DNA from: JAAYBF01 sp963715445
GTDB lineage: Bacteria > Actinomycetota > Thermoleophilia > Solirubrobacterales > Thermoleophilaceae
Assembly: GCA_963715445.1 (NCBI GenBank)
Contig: OY970240.1
Location: forward strand, 682,001-746,000
DNA: 64,000 nucleotides
Direction: 5' to 3'
The translations under genes were made by a program, and so were the position numbers. Each line of letters opens with the position of its first letter. Within the stretch, counting starts at the first letter, position 1. Shown piece by piece: positions 49,929 to 60,686 of this stretch. The notes below the pieces were generated by a model, which did not search any database, was not told the DNA's origin, and saw only the letters and a list, made by a program, of their open reading frames with translations.

Positions 49929-52900
49929 GGGGATTCCTGCTCGGGCTTGGGAACCGGCGCGGAGCGCTCGGGCGGCTCCCAGTCGGCGGTTGGCGCCGAG
50001 ACTCCATCAACCCGAAACCGCAGCGGCACCGCGGGTTCAACATTGCGCATTGAGGTCGGCACGGTCCAACGCGTCCAACCCTCCATACCGGGCTCCTGGA
50101 GCAGCGAGACATCAGCGTCGCTCTTACCCCGACGGCGATAGACAAGATTGCGTTGACCAACGGACGCTTCGGCCTTCCAGGCCTCAAGGCGCTTTGTGAT
50201 CTCCTCGGCTAGTTCGTCAGCGCGTGCGTGACCAATCTCATCCTCGGCTCGGGAGCGAATCGCCTCCCGAGCTCGCGCGGCGCGGGGGTCCGCTGGATCG
50301 ACCTTGGCGGCGTCTGCATTGGCGTTCCAGTCTTCACCGCATAGGCGCAATAGAGAGGCCAGAACTCCGGTAAGCCCACGGTCGACCGCACGGGGAGCGA
50401 AAGGCGTAACCGACATCGCCTCGACCTGGCGATAGAGCGAGCGGTGGTAGTGACAGAACGTCTCGTAGTGCGAGAGGTCGCGCGGTCGCGCCCAGTTGTA
50501 GACGGTGATGACGAGGCCGGGTCGGTCGCGACCTACGCGACTGGTGGCCTGGATGTACTCACTCGTAGTCTTAGGCTGGCCGGCAACAACCATTGCTCCC
50601 AGCCGCGGCACGTCGACGCCCACGGAGATCATGTTCGTAGCGAGCAGGACGTCGATCGATGGTGCCTCGTAGTTACCGTCCTCGGAGGGCTTGCGTTTCT
50701 CCTGCGTCGTGCGCCGCACGCCGAGCTGGTCGAGCGTCGTCGGGATCTCCGACGCTGTCTTCCGCGAGGTGAGCTCTTCGAGGATCAACCGGCCGCGATT
50801 CTCGCTTCCTATCCGGAACAAGCGGCTCTGCACGTCGTCCTCGATAAGACGTCGCATGCCACCGAGCTCTCGCAGCGAGTTGAAGTATCCGACGAGGGTC
50901 ATGTACGCATCGGAGTCTTCACCGGGTTGGCGACCCAGAACAGTCCACGCCGCCTGCAGCTGTGCGACATACACGCGGATGAGCACCTGCTTGTAGCGCC
51001 GGCCTGGGGCGCACACGCCGAGATAGCGACGACCGGGCTTGTCCTCCTGGTTTTCAGCACTGTCGCGCTGCAGGGCGAAAAACGAGTCCCGCGCGTCAAG
51101 GCCGGGTGGCGGGAAGACCGCAAGCTTGCGGTCGAAGAGCCGTGCGACCTGGTTGCGAGCACGGCGAATCGTCGCCGTGGAGGCGATCACCTTCGGCCTG
51201 ACGCGCTGGTCCTCAATCTGCCAGGAGCACAGCTCGTCGACCGCCGTCTCGTACAGGCCAACGAGACTGCCAAGCGGGCCGCTGATGAGATGCAACTCAT
51301 CCTGGATAATCAGATCCGGGGGGCGTAAGGGCTCGCACGGCACCACACTCGCCGCCGGAAGACTGCCACGCTTGGGGTGCTTACTAGCGTGGTCGTGGTC
51401 CTCGGGCGTGAGGTAGCCGTGGCGCTCACAGCGCCGTGACACCTGGCCGAACAACGCCTGCGTACGACCCTCCCACGGCATCCGAGCAAGCTTGTCAACG
51501 GTGGCGATCACCAGCGCCGGAAGCAGCTGGTAAACCTCGCTGTCGACGACTACTACCGGCAGCCCTTCGCCATTGCTGTTGCGCGGGGTGAAGGCACACT
51601 GGCCTGAAGTGTCAGAGCAGGACAACAGCGTCCGCTGACGATGAGCATCTACCTCGACGTCGCTCCCAGCGCTGAGCTCAGACCCACACCACGGGCAGCG
51701 TGCAAGTTGCATCGGCGAGGAGCCTCGCGCCGAGCCGCGCCGAGCGCGAGCTGCCTTGACCCACTTCTCCGCATCGGCGCTGCGATTCGGCGTGGATGCC
51801 TCACCGACCCACAGACCAATTCGCATTGGCGTCGACCCCCAACGTCGCTGCTCGGGAGTACGTCCGTCGCCATAGAGCGCGAAACGCCTCAGCTCACACG
51901 CACACAAGAGCGCCGCAGCGCGTTGGAACTGCTGCAGGGTGAGCAGCCGCAATGTGTATCGCATTAACACCGCAACGCCATCGCGGCCGTCACGTCCCTC
52001 GACGACACCCTGCAACCGACGGATCGCGATGGTGAAAGCCGTCAGCCCCAGGTAGGCCTCGGTCTTGCCGCCGCCGGTCGGAAAGAACAGCAGGTCAACG
52101 AGGCCCGGCGCTCCGCGTTCGGCGTGCTTAGGATCAGCTAGCGACGGGACGTTTACCAGGATGAACGCCAGCTGAAAGGGTCGCCATGATCTGTTGCGTG
52201 GAACGTCGGCGGTGTCGAGCGCGTCGTGGAGCTTGATTGCCCCGTCACGCCGCCGCGCCTCGCTGGCGATCGTGTGGATGCGCTGCTGCCACATTGCGTT
52301 GTTGGCAAAACGAAAGGCCTCTGCGACGTCCGGGGCGGCGAGTGCCGCGATTCCCTCGCGGATGCGAACAGCCATCTTGCGGGCCTCGTCGAGGTGTCTC
52401 TGGGCAGCCGTACGATGGCTCACAAGGTCGGGATCATCGAGGCGTGCTTGCTGCCCATCGATCCATGCTTCGTAGGCATCCACGAGGGGGGTCAGCAGCG
52501 CACCCAAGCGATCGTCACTCGCCTCGCTGAGTGTCTGCATGTCGAGCGCTTCGACAGCGCGGGTGAATGGTGCGCAGACCGCCTCGTCGTCGAAATCGCC
52601 TGGACCCGGCGCGTCGGTCCGGGGCACCTCCTGAGCTGGCATCGCGGCGGTCTGCAGCCGAATGCCACGACCGGGATGGTCAGGCGACTCGGTTGCCTCG
52701 ACCCCTACGCCGTGACCAACTGCCAGTTCCACGGTGGAGCGGAATTGCATCTCCATGCCGGCGAGCTCGTCATGGTCGACGGCCGGCGCCAGCTCCACCG
52801 CGTCAATCGGGCGCCGTACGAAGATCGGCAGATCATCCGGGTGCCGCACAGATAGGGATGCCTGACACAGCCACAACTGGACCGCGCGCCCACCGTCGGC

Positions 52901-53524
52901 GACCTGCTTGTTGACGAGGAATAACGAGACCAGCCGCTGACCGCTACGTTCGCGCACAAGACCGCGCACGATGACCTCCGGCTCGTCAGGGTCCGGTAAG
53001 AACTCGGTGATCTGCCCGACTCCCCCGACCGTGATCCGCTGCGTACCTCCGCACGGGCGCCGCTGCCACACACGTGCGGGCTTGTCGTCGTGGCCGTGCT
53101 TCTCCTCACTGGTCTGACGCGAGTAGGCGCCCCATGACGTCTCCACCTCGAGCGTGTCGCAGTCCCCGTCGAGCGCGAAGGTGAGCCCAAACGCCGAGGG
53201 GATCAGCTGATCAACGGCCGGGGGGCGGTCCTCAACGGTGCCCTCATCCGGCGAGTCGGCGGTGATCCCACCCTCGGCGAGTTCGTCCTCTGGCAACAGG
53301 TCCAGCACCGCGGGGTCTTGATCGTCGCCTTCCGTAACGGTCTCTATCGTGTCACTCGTCCTCGTAAAATCAGGGGCGATCAAGCCGAGCAGGTATCGGT
53401 CTACAGGCGGCTCGCGTAGCTCTTCGTTCGGCCCGCCAATTGGCCCGATCAGATCGTCCCGCATCAACACCTCGACCTCTGCACGCAGTTGCCGTGGCGG
53501 CTTGGCCAGCCGTGGCTCAGGCAT
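49925..53524 (-). CDS. drmA: DISARM helicase DrmA
   Basis: A 1199-residue superfamily 2 helicase. Walker A is FFPTGGGKTEAYLG (about residue 481), the DEAx box is DELHLISGPLGSL (about 740), STATIRRA follows (III), then LLATNMISVGVDVPRLG and QATSRVGRDRPG (about 995; motif VI). The N-terminal 450 residues are family specific (GPIGGPNEELREPPVDRYLL). CPWCGSE and CSDTSGQC may bind zinc. DrmA and DrmB form the loading complex of DISARM. The start overlaps the drmMI stop by 8 bases. Confidence 0.92.
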   Translation of the reverse strand: MPEPRLAKPPRQLRAEVEVLMRDDLIGPIGGPNEELREPPVDRYLLGLIAPDFTRTSDTIETVTEGDDQDPAVLDLLPEDELAEGGITADSPDEGTVEDRPPAVDQLIPSAFGLTFALDGDCDTLEVETSWGAYSRQTSEEKHGHDDKPARVWQRRPCGGTQRITVGGVGQITEFLPDPDEPEVIVRGLVRERSGQRLVSLFLVNKQVADGGRAVQLWLCQASLSVRHPDDLPIFVRRPIDAVELAPAVDHDELAGMEMQFRSTVELAVGHGVGVEATESPDHPGRGIRLQTAAMPAQEVPRTDAPGPGDFDDEAVCAPFTRAVEALDMQTLSEASDDRLGALLTPLVDAYEAWIDGQQARLDDPDLVSHRTAAQRHLDEARKMAVRIREGIAALAAPDVAEAFRFANNAMWQQRIHTIASEARRRDGAIKLHDALDTADVPRNRSWRPFQLAFILVNVPSLADPKHAERGAPGLVDLLFFPTGGGKTEAYLGLTAFTIAIRRLQGVVEGRDGRDGVAVLMRYTLRLLTLQQFQRAAALLCACELRRFALYGDGRTPEQRRWGSTPMRIGLWVGEASTPNRSADAEKWVKAARARRGSARGSSPMQLARCPWCGSELSAGSDVEVDAHRQRTLLSCSDTSGQCAFTPRNSNGEGLPVVVVDSEVYQLLPALVIATVDKLARMPWEGRTQALFGQVSRRCERHGYLTPEDHDHASKHPKRGSLPAASVVPCEPLRPPDLIIQDELHLISGPLGSLVGLYETAVDELCSWQIEDQRVRPKVIASTATIRRARNQVARLFDRKLAVFPPPGLDARDSFFALQRDSAENQEDKPGRRYLGVCAPGRRYKQVLIRVYVAQLQAAWTVLGRQPGEDSDAYMTLVGYFNSLRELGGMRRLIEDDVQSRLFRIGSENRGRLILEELTSRKTASEIPTTLDQLGVRRTTQEKRKPSEDGNYEAPSIDVLLATNMISVGVDVPRLGAMVVAGQPKTTSEYIQATSRVGRDRPGLVITVYNWARPRDLSHYETFCHYHRSLYRQVEAMSVTPFAPRAVDRGLTGVLASLLRLCGEDWNANADAAKVDPADPRAARAREAIRSRAEDEIGHARADELAEEITKRLEAWKAEASVGQRNLVYRRRGKSDADVSLLQEPGMEGWTRWTVPTSMRNVEPAVPLRFRVDGVSAPTADWEPPERSAPVPKPEQESP

Positions 53525-56500
53525 CGTCGAACTCCAGAGTCATCGCGCCCGCAGGTGTCAGTTTCGCCTTGCGCTTGGTCTTCGCTTTGTCGTGCAGCCC
53601 ATGCCGGACCTCCTCGGCATACCGCTCATGGTTGAGTTCAAGCAACCGATCCAGCACTTCTTGCCGCGGGACCGGCGCGAATGTGAACCGCATGCCGAAC
53701 TTGGTGTCGTGAAAGTCGTGATCGAGATCTAAGTCGTGCCAGCCGTATGCGTCTCGAACCGCGTGGTCGAGCGCGACATGAATCTCGCGCAGGTGTGCGA
53801 TGTCGGCGGCAAGCTCGTCCGGGTCGTGGACGCGGCTATAAGTCTTCGTCAGCCCCTCCTGACGGTCGAGCATCAGGGCGCCGCGATGGTCGTGTAGCTC
53901 GCCGCCAAGTCGAGCAACATCCTCGGTTACATCAGGCTGGACGAAGGTTTCGAAGCAGTTGGTGTGCGTATAGCGTGCCGTGAGTCCCTGAGTCGATCCG
54001 TAGGTGACGGCCCACGTCCAGTGGAAGCTACTCGCCAGGAGACCGAAGTGTTCGTAATCGTTGTATGCAATAACGACAACTTGCTGATCGAGAACGATTT
54101 CGGTAGGCACAAGCATGGGTTGCATTAGCGTGCTGACTTGAGTCACGGCTATACAGCGATCGAGCGGCGCGATCGCGCGGTAGAGCGCGGGTCGCTTATC
54201 GCCGAATTGCCACCACCGCTCTCGGTGAGCCTGGCGATTGACCTTTGCCCGCTCGGGTCGCACGAGCATCTCCACGCGAGCGAAAGGCGTGGCGTACTCC
54301 GCGGCCCGTTCCTTGGGCCAATCGCGGAAGTCAATTACCCATCGTGATGGTGACCCGTCAGGACTCGAGTTGAGATCCTCGCCTATGAGATATGGTCGAA
54401 CGACATCGGCATTACAGGAATCGACAGCGAGCATCGTCTCGGCTTCCTCAGGTGAAAGCACAAAGCCCATTCCGACCACCACCGTGCCTTGAAACGAAAG
54501 GTCACGGTTGGCGTCCAGCCGCTGAGCATTGCCGACAACTCGTCCACGTTGTGTCAGGGCAGACGTAATCGCACTGACGCTTGCGCCGTCCAACATCGCG
54601 TTCCGCTCCCACGCGCCGCGGCGCGCCCAAACCGTAGCCACTTCCAAACTCGCGCCTCCAGGCCAGGGTGCACTTGAGTTTGCGCGGTAGATCGTCATCC
54701 CATTCTCCCCAAGCTGGTCAAGACCGACCTCGCGGGTGTCACCTTGGGCGAGCGTGTTCGTCGCGATCAGGCCAAAGCTGCTGTCAGTACGTACCAGCTG
54801 CGTTGCACGCAGGTAGAAGTAAGCCACAAGATCGGCACTGCCGCGAACGCCGCCAGCCAACCATGTCACCAGGTAGTCACGGTACTGACCGCCCAGTGCT
54901 CCGCTGATCTTCTTTCCGCCCTGAAACGGTGGGTTGCCGACGATCGCGTCGAAGCCTCCGCGCTGTCGAACCTCTGGATACTCGAGACCCCAATGGAACG
55001 GATGCCGGTCCGCCCAAGTCACGGCCTCAACCTCTCCCACTGCGCCGCGACGCTCGACTAGCCAGTCCTCTGACAGCCGGTGCAACTCCGATCTTGCGTG
55101 CAGCCGATCATCATCCGGAGCAGCCGGATCAAGCATGGTCCGGACATAGCCAGCGGCCGCGTGCAGCGGATCGGCATCGGGCTGCTGGGATAGTGCAGCG
55201 CCAACAACGAGATCGGCAAGCAGTCGAGCGTCGTCCAGCGCGGCATCCGCGTCAACGAGCAGTGACGCCTTACGTTCGGCGTCAGCGATCTCATGAACCA
55301 CGAAATCCTCGAGGTCCTCGCGCAGTTGCAACGCGCGATCGACCGAGGCCTCGATCTCGCCAAAACCAAGGTCGAGGCTTGCCTGCCGTGGCCATTTTGG
55401 ATCGAGATGCGCAACGCGGAGCTGGTCCAAGTCGGTCACGCCGAGTAGCGAGTCACCGCAGCGCAGGGCGTGGTCGACGAAGGAGAACGGCTGGTCCTTG
55501 GCAAGCGTGATCAGCCAGAGAGAGAGCTTGGCCATCTCTACGGCCATCGGGTTCTTGTCTACCCCGTAGAGGCACCGCTCGGTGACGAGGCGGTGTGCGA
55601 GCTGCTCACGCCGTTCCGGGTCGGCGGGGACCGCCGGTTCGTCAGCCGCCTCGGCACGCGACCGGCCGAACACCGTCCACTCGCCGTCACCGAGCTCTGT
55701 CCACGCCTCGAGCAGCCGTGCGGCGAGGTACCGACAGCTGGCGACAAGGAACGCGCCCGAGCCCATCGCGATGTCGGCGACCTTGAGGTCGAGCAGATCC
55801 TGTGCCGATCGTAGTTGCCACCTGCTCGCATCTGCCTCCTCGACAGGACCAGGGTCGTAGACAACCGGATCGAGCGCATGCTGGACAACCTCTTCGGCGA
55901 GCTGACGAGGCGTGTAGTAGGCGCCCGACGCGCGGCGGTCGATCGCTTGGGTGACGTAGAGCGACCCAGCGGGAAAGACGAGCGGATCGCCGCGTAGATC
56001 GGTTCGAAGCAGCGCGTGATAACGGGTCGCGCGAGCGAGCACGGCGTCGTCGTTGAGACATGCGGCCCGCAGCCGCGCGAGAGCCTCATCGGAGGGCTCC
56101 GCGGCGAGTGCCTTGGCGATGGCTTTCGCCGAGCGACCCGTCTCCTTCGCGAGCCTCTTAACCAGAGCGTCCTCCCCGTCCGCGGCCCAGCCCTCGATGT
56201 TGCCAAGCTGGATCTCAGGCTCGAGCTTGCCGTTCAGCCCGAGACCGATATCCGAGATGCGTACCGCAGTGTGGTCGAGCAAGCCCTCGTAAACATGGCC
56301 AATCTGCTCGACGTCGAGCGCCTGGTAGGACAACAGCACCCGTGCGCCGCTCTGCTCAAGCGTCTGAAGCTGATCGAGCAGGTGCAGCATCGTGCGGTCG
56401 TCAACCGGCAGCGGTTCCGCGGCCCCAATGTGCCACGTCGTGTCCGGAGACCGACCCTCCAGGAACGGGTAGCGGTCCGGGTCGAACAGTCCTCCGCCGT

Positions 56501-57545
56501 AGGCGGGCAGACGCAGCGCATCATGTTCGATGCCAGCGTGAACCGCGCGGAACAGAGCGAGAACGCGATGCCACGCCGCCTGTGAGCGTTCAAGGACATC
56601 TTCGCCATCACGGTCGGCCCGCTCCTGCAACTGACTCCTCAGCGTGCTCGCCGCGAGCGTGGCTGCGTAGCGCTCGTCGTCAATCGGCAGCAAGCGGCGC
56701 TCCTCGGCTACGAACAAGAAGACCAAGCGCATCATCACGGTGGTAGCGCCCTGGTAGACCTCCGCGCCGTCGAGTTCTTCGAGCAGCGCACCGTGCCGGT
56801 CGCGGTCCTCGCGGTCGAGAGTGGCGATCAACAGTTCGGTAGCGCGGCGGACTTGAGCACCTAGTTGATCGGCGACCTCCTGCTGCTTGCTGGCGCTTGC
56901 GGTCAGCAGCTGGGCCAATCCCTGCTCGACAGGCAGAGCAAAGAACCGCCGAGAACCGAGCAGCTCGACAAAGGCGCGCAGGGTGAGTGGCTCCTCTAAC
57001 CAGACTTCACTGCGCCATGTGCACTTGCCAGTCGTCTCGCCCTCTCGGGCCCACACGAGAGTCCAGCGTTGGCCGTTCGTAACTAGGGCGAGCGATATGC
57101 GGCTTGCCTTTGCCAGCTCAACCGCGCGGTCGATCGGACTGGCGGCCCAGGCTCCTGGCAACGTCCGATCGATCGCGATCCCAGGATCCACGGAATGAAC
57201 GAGCAGGACGGCCGGATCTCCGTCCTGAGTCACGTCACGAACGACGAACGACGGGCTCAGCGTCACGCCATGTTCGGCCACCCTATGAGTGGGGTCGTTG
57301 TGGGCCGCATCGCTGGTGGCGGGGCCGAGCCCGAGCAGCTCGTCGAGCACCCAGCGGATCCAGCGTTGCTGCAGCGATGGGTCCTCCAGCCATTCCGTGT
57401 AGGCGACTCGGAGGTCAGCCAGCTCCAACGGCACCGCGCTCAGGCCGTCAGGAAGCGCTCGTTTGAGCGCTGGGACCGTGAGGAACGAGCCACTCGTCTC
57501 GACCAGCGAGAGCCATTCCGCGTGGTGATCCTCGATCCGCGCCAT
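53517..57545 (-). CDS. drmMI: DISARM class 1 DNA methyltransferase DrmMI
   Basis: A 1342-residue adenine-specific methyltransferase-like protein. A long N-terminal part (residues 1-540, with TCKW-type and helical regions) precedes the methyltransferase core: DIAMGSGAFLVASCRYLAAR (about 595; SAM loop), DKNPMAVEMAKLSLWL and GNPPFQGGKKISG (about 870; catalytic NPPF). A C-terminal target-recognition-type region (FHWTWAVTYGSTQGLTARYT) follows. It should make m6A marks that set self from non-self in class 1 DISARM. It starts directly after the drmD stop (TAAATG). Confidence 0.9.
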   Translation of the reverse strand: MARIEDHHAEWLSLVETSGSFLTVPALKRALPDGLSAVPLELADLRVAYTEWLEDPSLQQRWIRWVLDELLGLGPATSDAAHNDPTHRVAEHGVTLSPSFVVRDVTQDGDPAVLLVHSVDPGIAIDRTLPGAWAASPIDRAVELAKASRISLALVTNGQRWTLVWAREGETTGKCTWRSEVWLEEPLTLRAFVELLGSRRFFALPVEQGLAQLLTASASKQQEVADQLGAQVRRATELLIATLDREDRDRHGALLEELDGAEVYQGATTVMMRLVFLFVAEERRLLPIDDERYAATLAASTLRSQLQERADRDGEDVLERSQAAWHRVLALFRAVHAGIEHDALRLPAYGGGLFDPDRYPFLEGRSPDTTWHIGAAEPLPVDDRTMLHLLDQLQTLEQSGARVLLSYQALDVEQIGHVYEGLLDHTAVRISDIGLGLNGKLEPEIQLGNIEGWAADGEDALVKRLAKETGRSAKAIAKALAAEPSDEALARLRAACLNDDAVLARATRYHALLRTDLRGDPLVFPAGSLYVTQAIDRRASGAYYTPRQLAEEVVQHALDPVVYDPGPVEEADASRWQLRSAQDLLDLKVADIAMGSGAFLVASCRYLAARLLEAWTELGDGEWTVFGRSRAEAADEPAVPADPERREQLAHRLVTERCLYGVDKNPMAVEMAKLSLWLITLAKDQPFSFVDHALRCGDSLLGVTDLDQLRVAHLDPKWPRQASLDLGFGEIEASVDRALQLREDLEDFVVHEIADAERKASLLVDADAALDDARLLADLVVGAALSQQPDADPLHAAAGYVRTMLDPAAPDDDRLHARSELHRLSEDWLVERRGAVGEVEAVTWADRHPFHWGLEYPEVRQRGGFDAIVGNPPFQGGKKISGALGGQYRDYLVTWLAGGVRGSADLVAYFYLRATQLVRTDSSFGLIATNTLAQGDTREVGLDQLGENGMTIYRANSSAPWPGGASLEVATVWARRGAWERNAMLDGASVSAITSALTQRGRVVGNAQRLDANRDLSFQGTVVVGMGFVLSPEEAETMLAVDSCNADVVRPYLIGEDLNSSPDGSPSRWVIDFRDWPKERAAEYATPFARVEMLVRPERAKVNRQAHRERWWQFGDKRPALYRAIAPLDRCIAVTQVSTLMQPMLVPTEIVLDQQVVVIAYNDYEHFGLLASSFHWTWAVTYGSTQGLTARYTHTNCFETFVQPDVTEDVARLGGELHDHRGALMLDRQEGLTKTYSRVHDPDELAADIAHLREIHVALDHAVRDAYGWHDLDLDHDFHDTKFGMRFTFAPVPRQEVLDRLLELNHERYAEEVRHGLHDKAKTKRKAKLTPAGAMTLEFDDA

Positions 57546-60500
57546 TTACAGCCGCACCCCTTCAGGGACGAGCAGCGTGACGGCCGCAGGGAACAACCGC
57601 TGCGTCGGGCTCTCGTACCGGTCAGCGATCGCTTGCTGCTCCGCGGAGATCTCGGCGGGAATCGCGTCGAGCCTGGCCTGCAACGCCTGGAGGTCGCGCT
57701 CGACTTGACGTCGATCTCCAGTGTCGAGCTCTAGTGCCGTTACGAGCTGCAGCTGCGGGCCATCGTCGCCGAACGCGTCCCGGCGGATCGTTGCCTCCAA
57801 TTCGGTGAGCGTCGCAGCAACGTGCTCTTGCTCTTCCCGGGCGCGGTTGGACAGTGTCGTGGCCAGCTGGCGCGTGCGGCCACCGGCACGCGCACCTAGC
57901 GCAGCGCGAACGGCTTCCGTGTTGGCCTGCAAGTGAGGGATGAGCTGGTCTAAGAGGGTCCGCGGGACTGCGGCATCTTGCGCCGTGGCGAGGGCGCGGT
58001 TGGTCTCCTCGACGCCAAGGCGTTCGGGGCGGTCCGGTGTGAGCTGCAGGCCAGCGGCGATGAGCTCCTCGTGCAGACGGTGCCCGGTAGCGCCGGTGAT
58101 CACGAGCCGCCCGTGCGCGATCGCAACCGGTACTACGAGGCTCGAATCCGCGAAGCGGACGGCAACGCGGTTGAGGTGACTGCCGGTCCCCCAAACTTCG
58201 GCGCGCAGTAGCCCAAGCGCCATCCGAACAAGCGGGTGCCCAAGGTGCGCAAGGACCACGTCGGTCCGGTCGCGGGCAACATCATGATCAAAAGTGATTG
58301 GACGGGGTTGCTCAGGGCGAGCCGGATGTCCCAAGCCGATCGTGGCGCGCGCCCATGAGTGGGTAAGAGCCGGCACGACCCACGTGCCTGGCTCGGCTCC
58401 CGGGGTGAGCGCAGGCTGCTGAGCAAGTGCTAGCGCCGTGCTGACGACACGTTCGACGCGCTCGGGATGCAAGTGAAGCGCCATCTGACTCGCATGTAGC
58501 TCATCTCGGAGCGTCGCAAGGCGCTCGCGCATCCGTCGCTCCTGCGCCACGATCGTCCTTGACAAAGCAGAGCCGGAGAGACGCGCCTCGTCAAGCGCTT
58601 TACGGCGACCAAGCATGGCTTCCTCGACCTGCGCGGCGATGACCGGTCCGGCGCTGCCAAGATCCTCCCGGATCTGGTCGACTTTGGCGACGACACGCGC
58701 CAAGAAGTCGAGGTCTCCCTCCAGACTGCCACGTGCCCCTTGCTCCCAGCCTTTGCTTACGCAATGGTGCACGAGGATCTCACTGGCTGGCTGACCGTGA
58801 CGATCAATCCGTCCGTTCCGCTGTTCCAGACGATTGGGGTTCCACGGAATCTCAGCGTGTGCGAGCAGATGACACTGGCGCTGCAGCGAAATGCCCTCAG
58901 AGGCAGCGTCAGTGGCGAGCAAGACCCGGACCGGATAGTCGCCCGGTGGCTCCTGCCACTGGCTCTTGATCCGCTCCCGCTCATCTGCGCTCGTCGTACC
59001 GTCTAGAAGCTCCACACGGTTGCCCGCGATGCCGCGTGCCGTCAATCGCTCCTGCAGATAGCGCTGAGTCGCGCGGTACTCCGAGAACACGATGACCCGC
59101 TCGTCGGTGTAGCCACCGCTCGGCTTTACGTTGCGCTCTACCCAATCGAGCAGAGCGGTGGTACGTGCGTCCTCAGTGACGGAGGCTGCCTCAGCCCAGT
59201 GCGTCATGCGATCTAACAGCTCTAGCTCCTGTGTCGTCGGCTGAGATTGTTCCGTCGCTGCTGCCGCATCGATTGCGGTACGCAGGGGGTCGCCGACTCC
59301 GTCCTCGGCACGCTCGCCGTCCAAGGCGTTCTCGGCCTCATCGAACAGCCGCTGCAGCACCGTCGGGGTCGGAGGCGATGTCGCCCGACGCTCACGCGTA
59401 AGCGTGTTGTGGTGGACGGTGAGCGTGCGCAGGAACGACGCGGGAGAGGAGAACAGACGCTTCTTGAGCAAGGTCACGACGAAGTCAGCCGCAGATCTCG
59501 ATGCGTCGTCACCTGCGAGTCGGCGAGCACGCGCGTCCCCATAAGCGACGAGATCGGCATGAACGGCCCGCTCGGACTCGGGATGCTCGACCTCAAGCAT
59601 CACGACCTTTCGGCGCGCGAACCGCGGCGAGCCGTCCTCGTCGACCAGCTCCTGCTTGAGCCGGCGGACGGTGACCTCGCGGGTCGCTTCCTTGCTCGGC
59701 TTGATCCCGCGCGCGAAGCGATGAGGATCCAACAACTCGAGCAAGGCGGCAAACGAGTTGTCGTAGCCATTGTGAGGCGTGGCCGAGAGAAATAGACGGT
59801 GCTCGCAGTGCGGTGCCAACGTGCGGATTGCCGCGGTGCGCAACGTGTCGCGGGCGTAGCGCCCACCCGCGCCGGCCGGCGCACAGTTGTGCACCTCGTC
59901 GACTATCAAAATGTCGTAACGACGGGGAATGCGCGGGTGCGCAGGCAGAACTTCGCGCAGCAACCGCATCCCGAGATCGCCCTTAAGCCAGTCAATCGAC
60001 ACGATCAGCCGCGGGAAGTGCGCAAACGGGTTCGCCCCCACTCCCCGCGCGCGTCGTAACTGACCGAGCAGATCGCGATCCACGATCCGAAACTCCAAGC
60101 CGAACTTCTCACGCATCTCATCGCGCCACTGCAACTGCAACGCGGCTGGACAGACGACGAGCGCCGTTCGGGCACGGTGGCGCAGTAGCAGCTCTTGGAC
60201 AACCAGTCCGGCCTCAATCGTCTTACCCAATCCCACGTCATCAGCGATCAGCAACGTCGTACGCGGCATCCGCAATGCCCGCACCAAGGGCTCGAGCTGG
60301 TAGTCCTCGATGGCAATGCCACTGCGAAACGGCGACTGCAATGACCTCTGGTCAGCGCTTGTTACTGCCCCCCAACGCACCGCATCGAGAAAGGCATCAA
60401 GTTCTCCCGGATCATCGACGCGATCGGCCGAGATCGTTGGAAGCTCAGCTCGCTCGCTTACTCGCGTGCCAGGCTCGATCTCCCAGATGACCTCGAGCTC

Positions 60501-60686
60501 CTCGCCCGTGGCGTCGTCCTCGACTGAGATCAATGAGACGAGATGCTGCACCTGCCGACCATCGACGCTCGCCTGGGAGTCCCGGACGACATCGCCTACA
60601 ACCCACATGCGCCCGCGAACGCGGGCTATCTGGCCTGGCTCAGGCGGTTCAGACGGAGCGCGAATCCCGGGCGTAGCGACCGTCAT
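57546..60686 (-). CDS. drmD: DISARM class 1 SNF2-like helicase DrmD
   Basis: A 1046-residue SNF2-like ATPase. Motifs: DDVGLGKTIEAGLVVQELLL (Walker A, about 150), DEVHNCAPAG (Walker B, about 264), SATPHNGYDN (III, about 303), LLATDAASEGISLQRQCHLL (V, about 590) and NGRIDRHGQ (VI, about 635). The C-terminal 400 residues (coiled-coil-rich) are typical for DrmD. Presence of DrmD and DrmMI rather than DrmE/DrmMII puts the system in class 1. It is the first gene: GGAGG stands 4 bases before the ATG, and an upstream TAGGGT at 60764-60769 may be its -10. Confidence 0.92.
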   Translation of the reverse strand: MTVATPGIRAPSEPPEPGQIARVRGRMWVVGDVVRDSQASVDGRQVQHLVSLISVEDDATGEELEVIWEIEPGTRVSERAELPTISADRVDDPGELDAFLDAVRWGAVTSADQRSLQSPFRSGIAIEDYQLEPLVRALRMPRTTLLIADDVGLGKTIEAGLVVQELLLRHRARTALVVCPAALQLQWRDEMREKFGLEFRIVDRDLLGQLRRARGVGANPFAHFPRLIVSIDWLKGDLGMRLLREVLPAHPRIPRRYDILIVDEVHNCAPAGAGGRYARDTLRTAAIRTLAPHCEHRLFLSATPHNGYDNSFAALLELLDPHRFARGIKPSKEATREVTVRRLKQELVDEDGSPRFARRKVVMLEVEHPESERAVHADLVAYGDARARRLAGDDASRSAADFVVTLLKKRLFSSPASFLRTLTVHHNTLTRERRATSPPTPTVLQRLFDEAENALDGERAEDGVGDPLRTAIDAAAATEQSQPTTQELELLDRMTHWAEAASVTEDARTTALLDWVERNVKPSGGYTDERVIVFSEYRATQRYLQERLTARGIAGNRVELLDGTTSADERERIKSQWQEPPGDYPVRVLLATDAASEGISLQRQCHLLAHAEIPWNPNRLEQRNGRIDRHGQPASEILVHHCVSKGWEQGARGSLEGDLDFLARVVAKVDQIREDLGSAGPVIAAQVEEAMLGRRKALDEARLSGSALSRTIVAQERRMRERLATLRDELHASQMALHLHPERVERVVSTALALAQQPALTPGAEPGTWVVPALTHSWARATIGLGHPARPEQPRPITFDHDVARDRTDVVLAHLGHPLVRMALGLLRAEVWGTGSHLNRVAVRFADSSLVVPVAIAHGRLVITGATGHRLHEELIAAGLQLTPDRPERLGVEETNRALATAQDAAVPRTLLDQLIPHLQANTEAVRAALGARAGGRTRQLATTLSNRAREEQEHVAATLTELEATIRRDAFGDDGPQLQLVTALELDTGDRRQVERDLQALQARLDAIPAEISAEQQAIADRYESPTQRLFPAAVTLLVPEGVRL

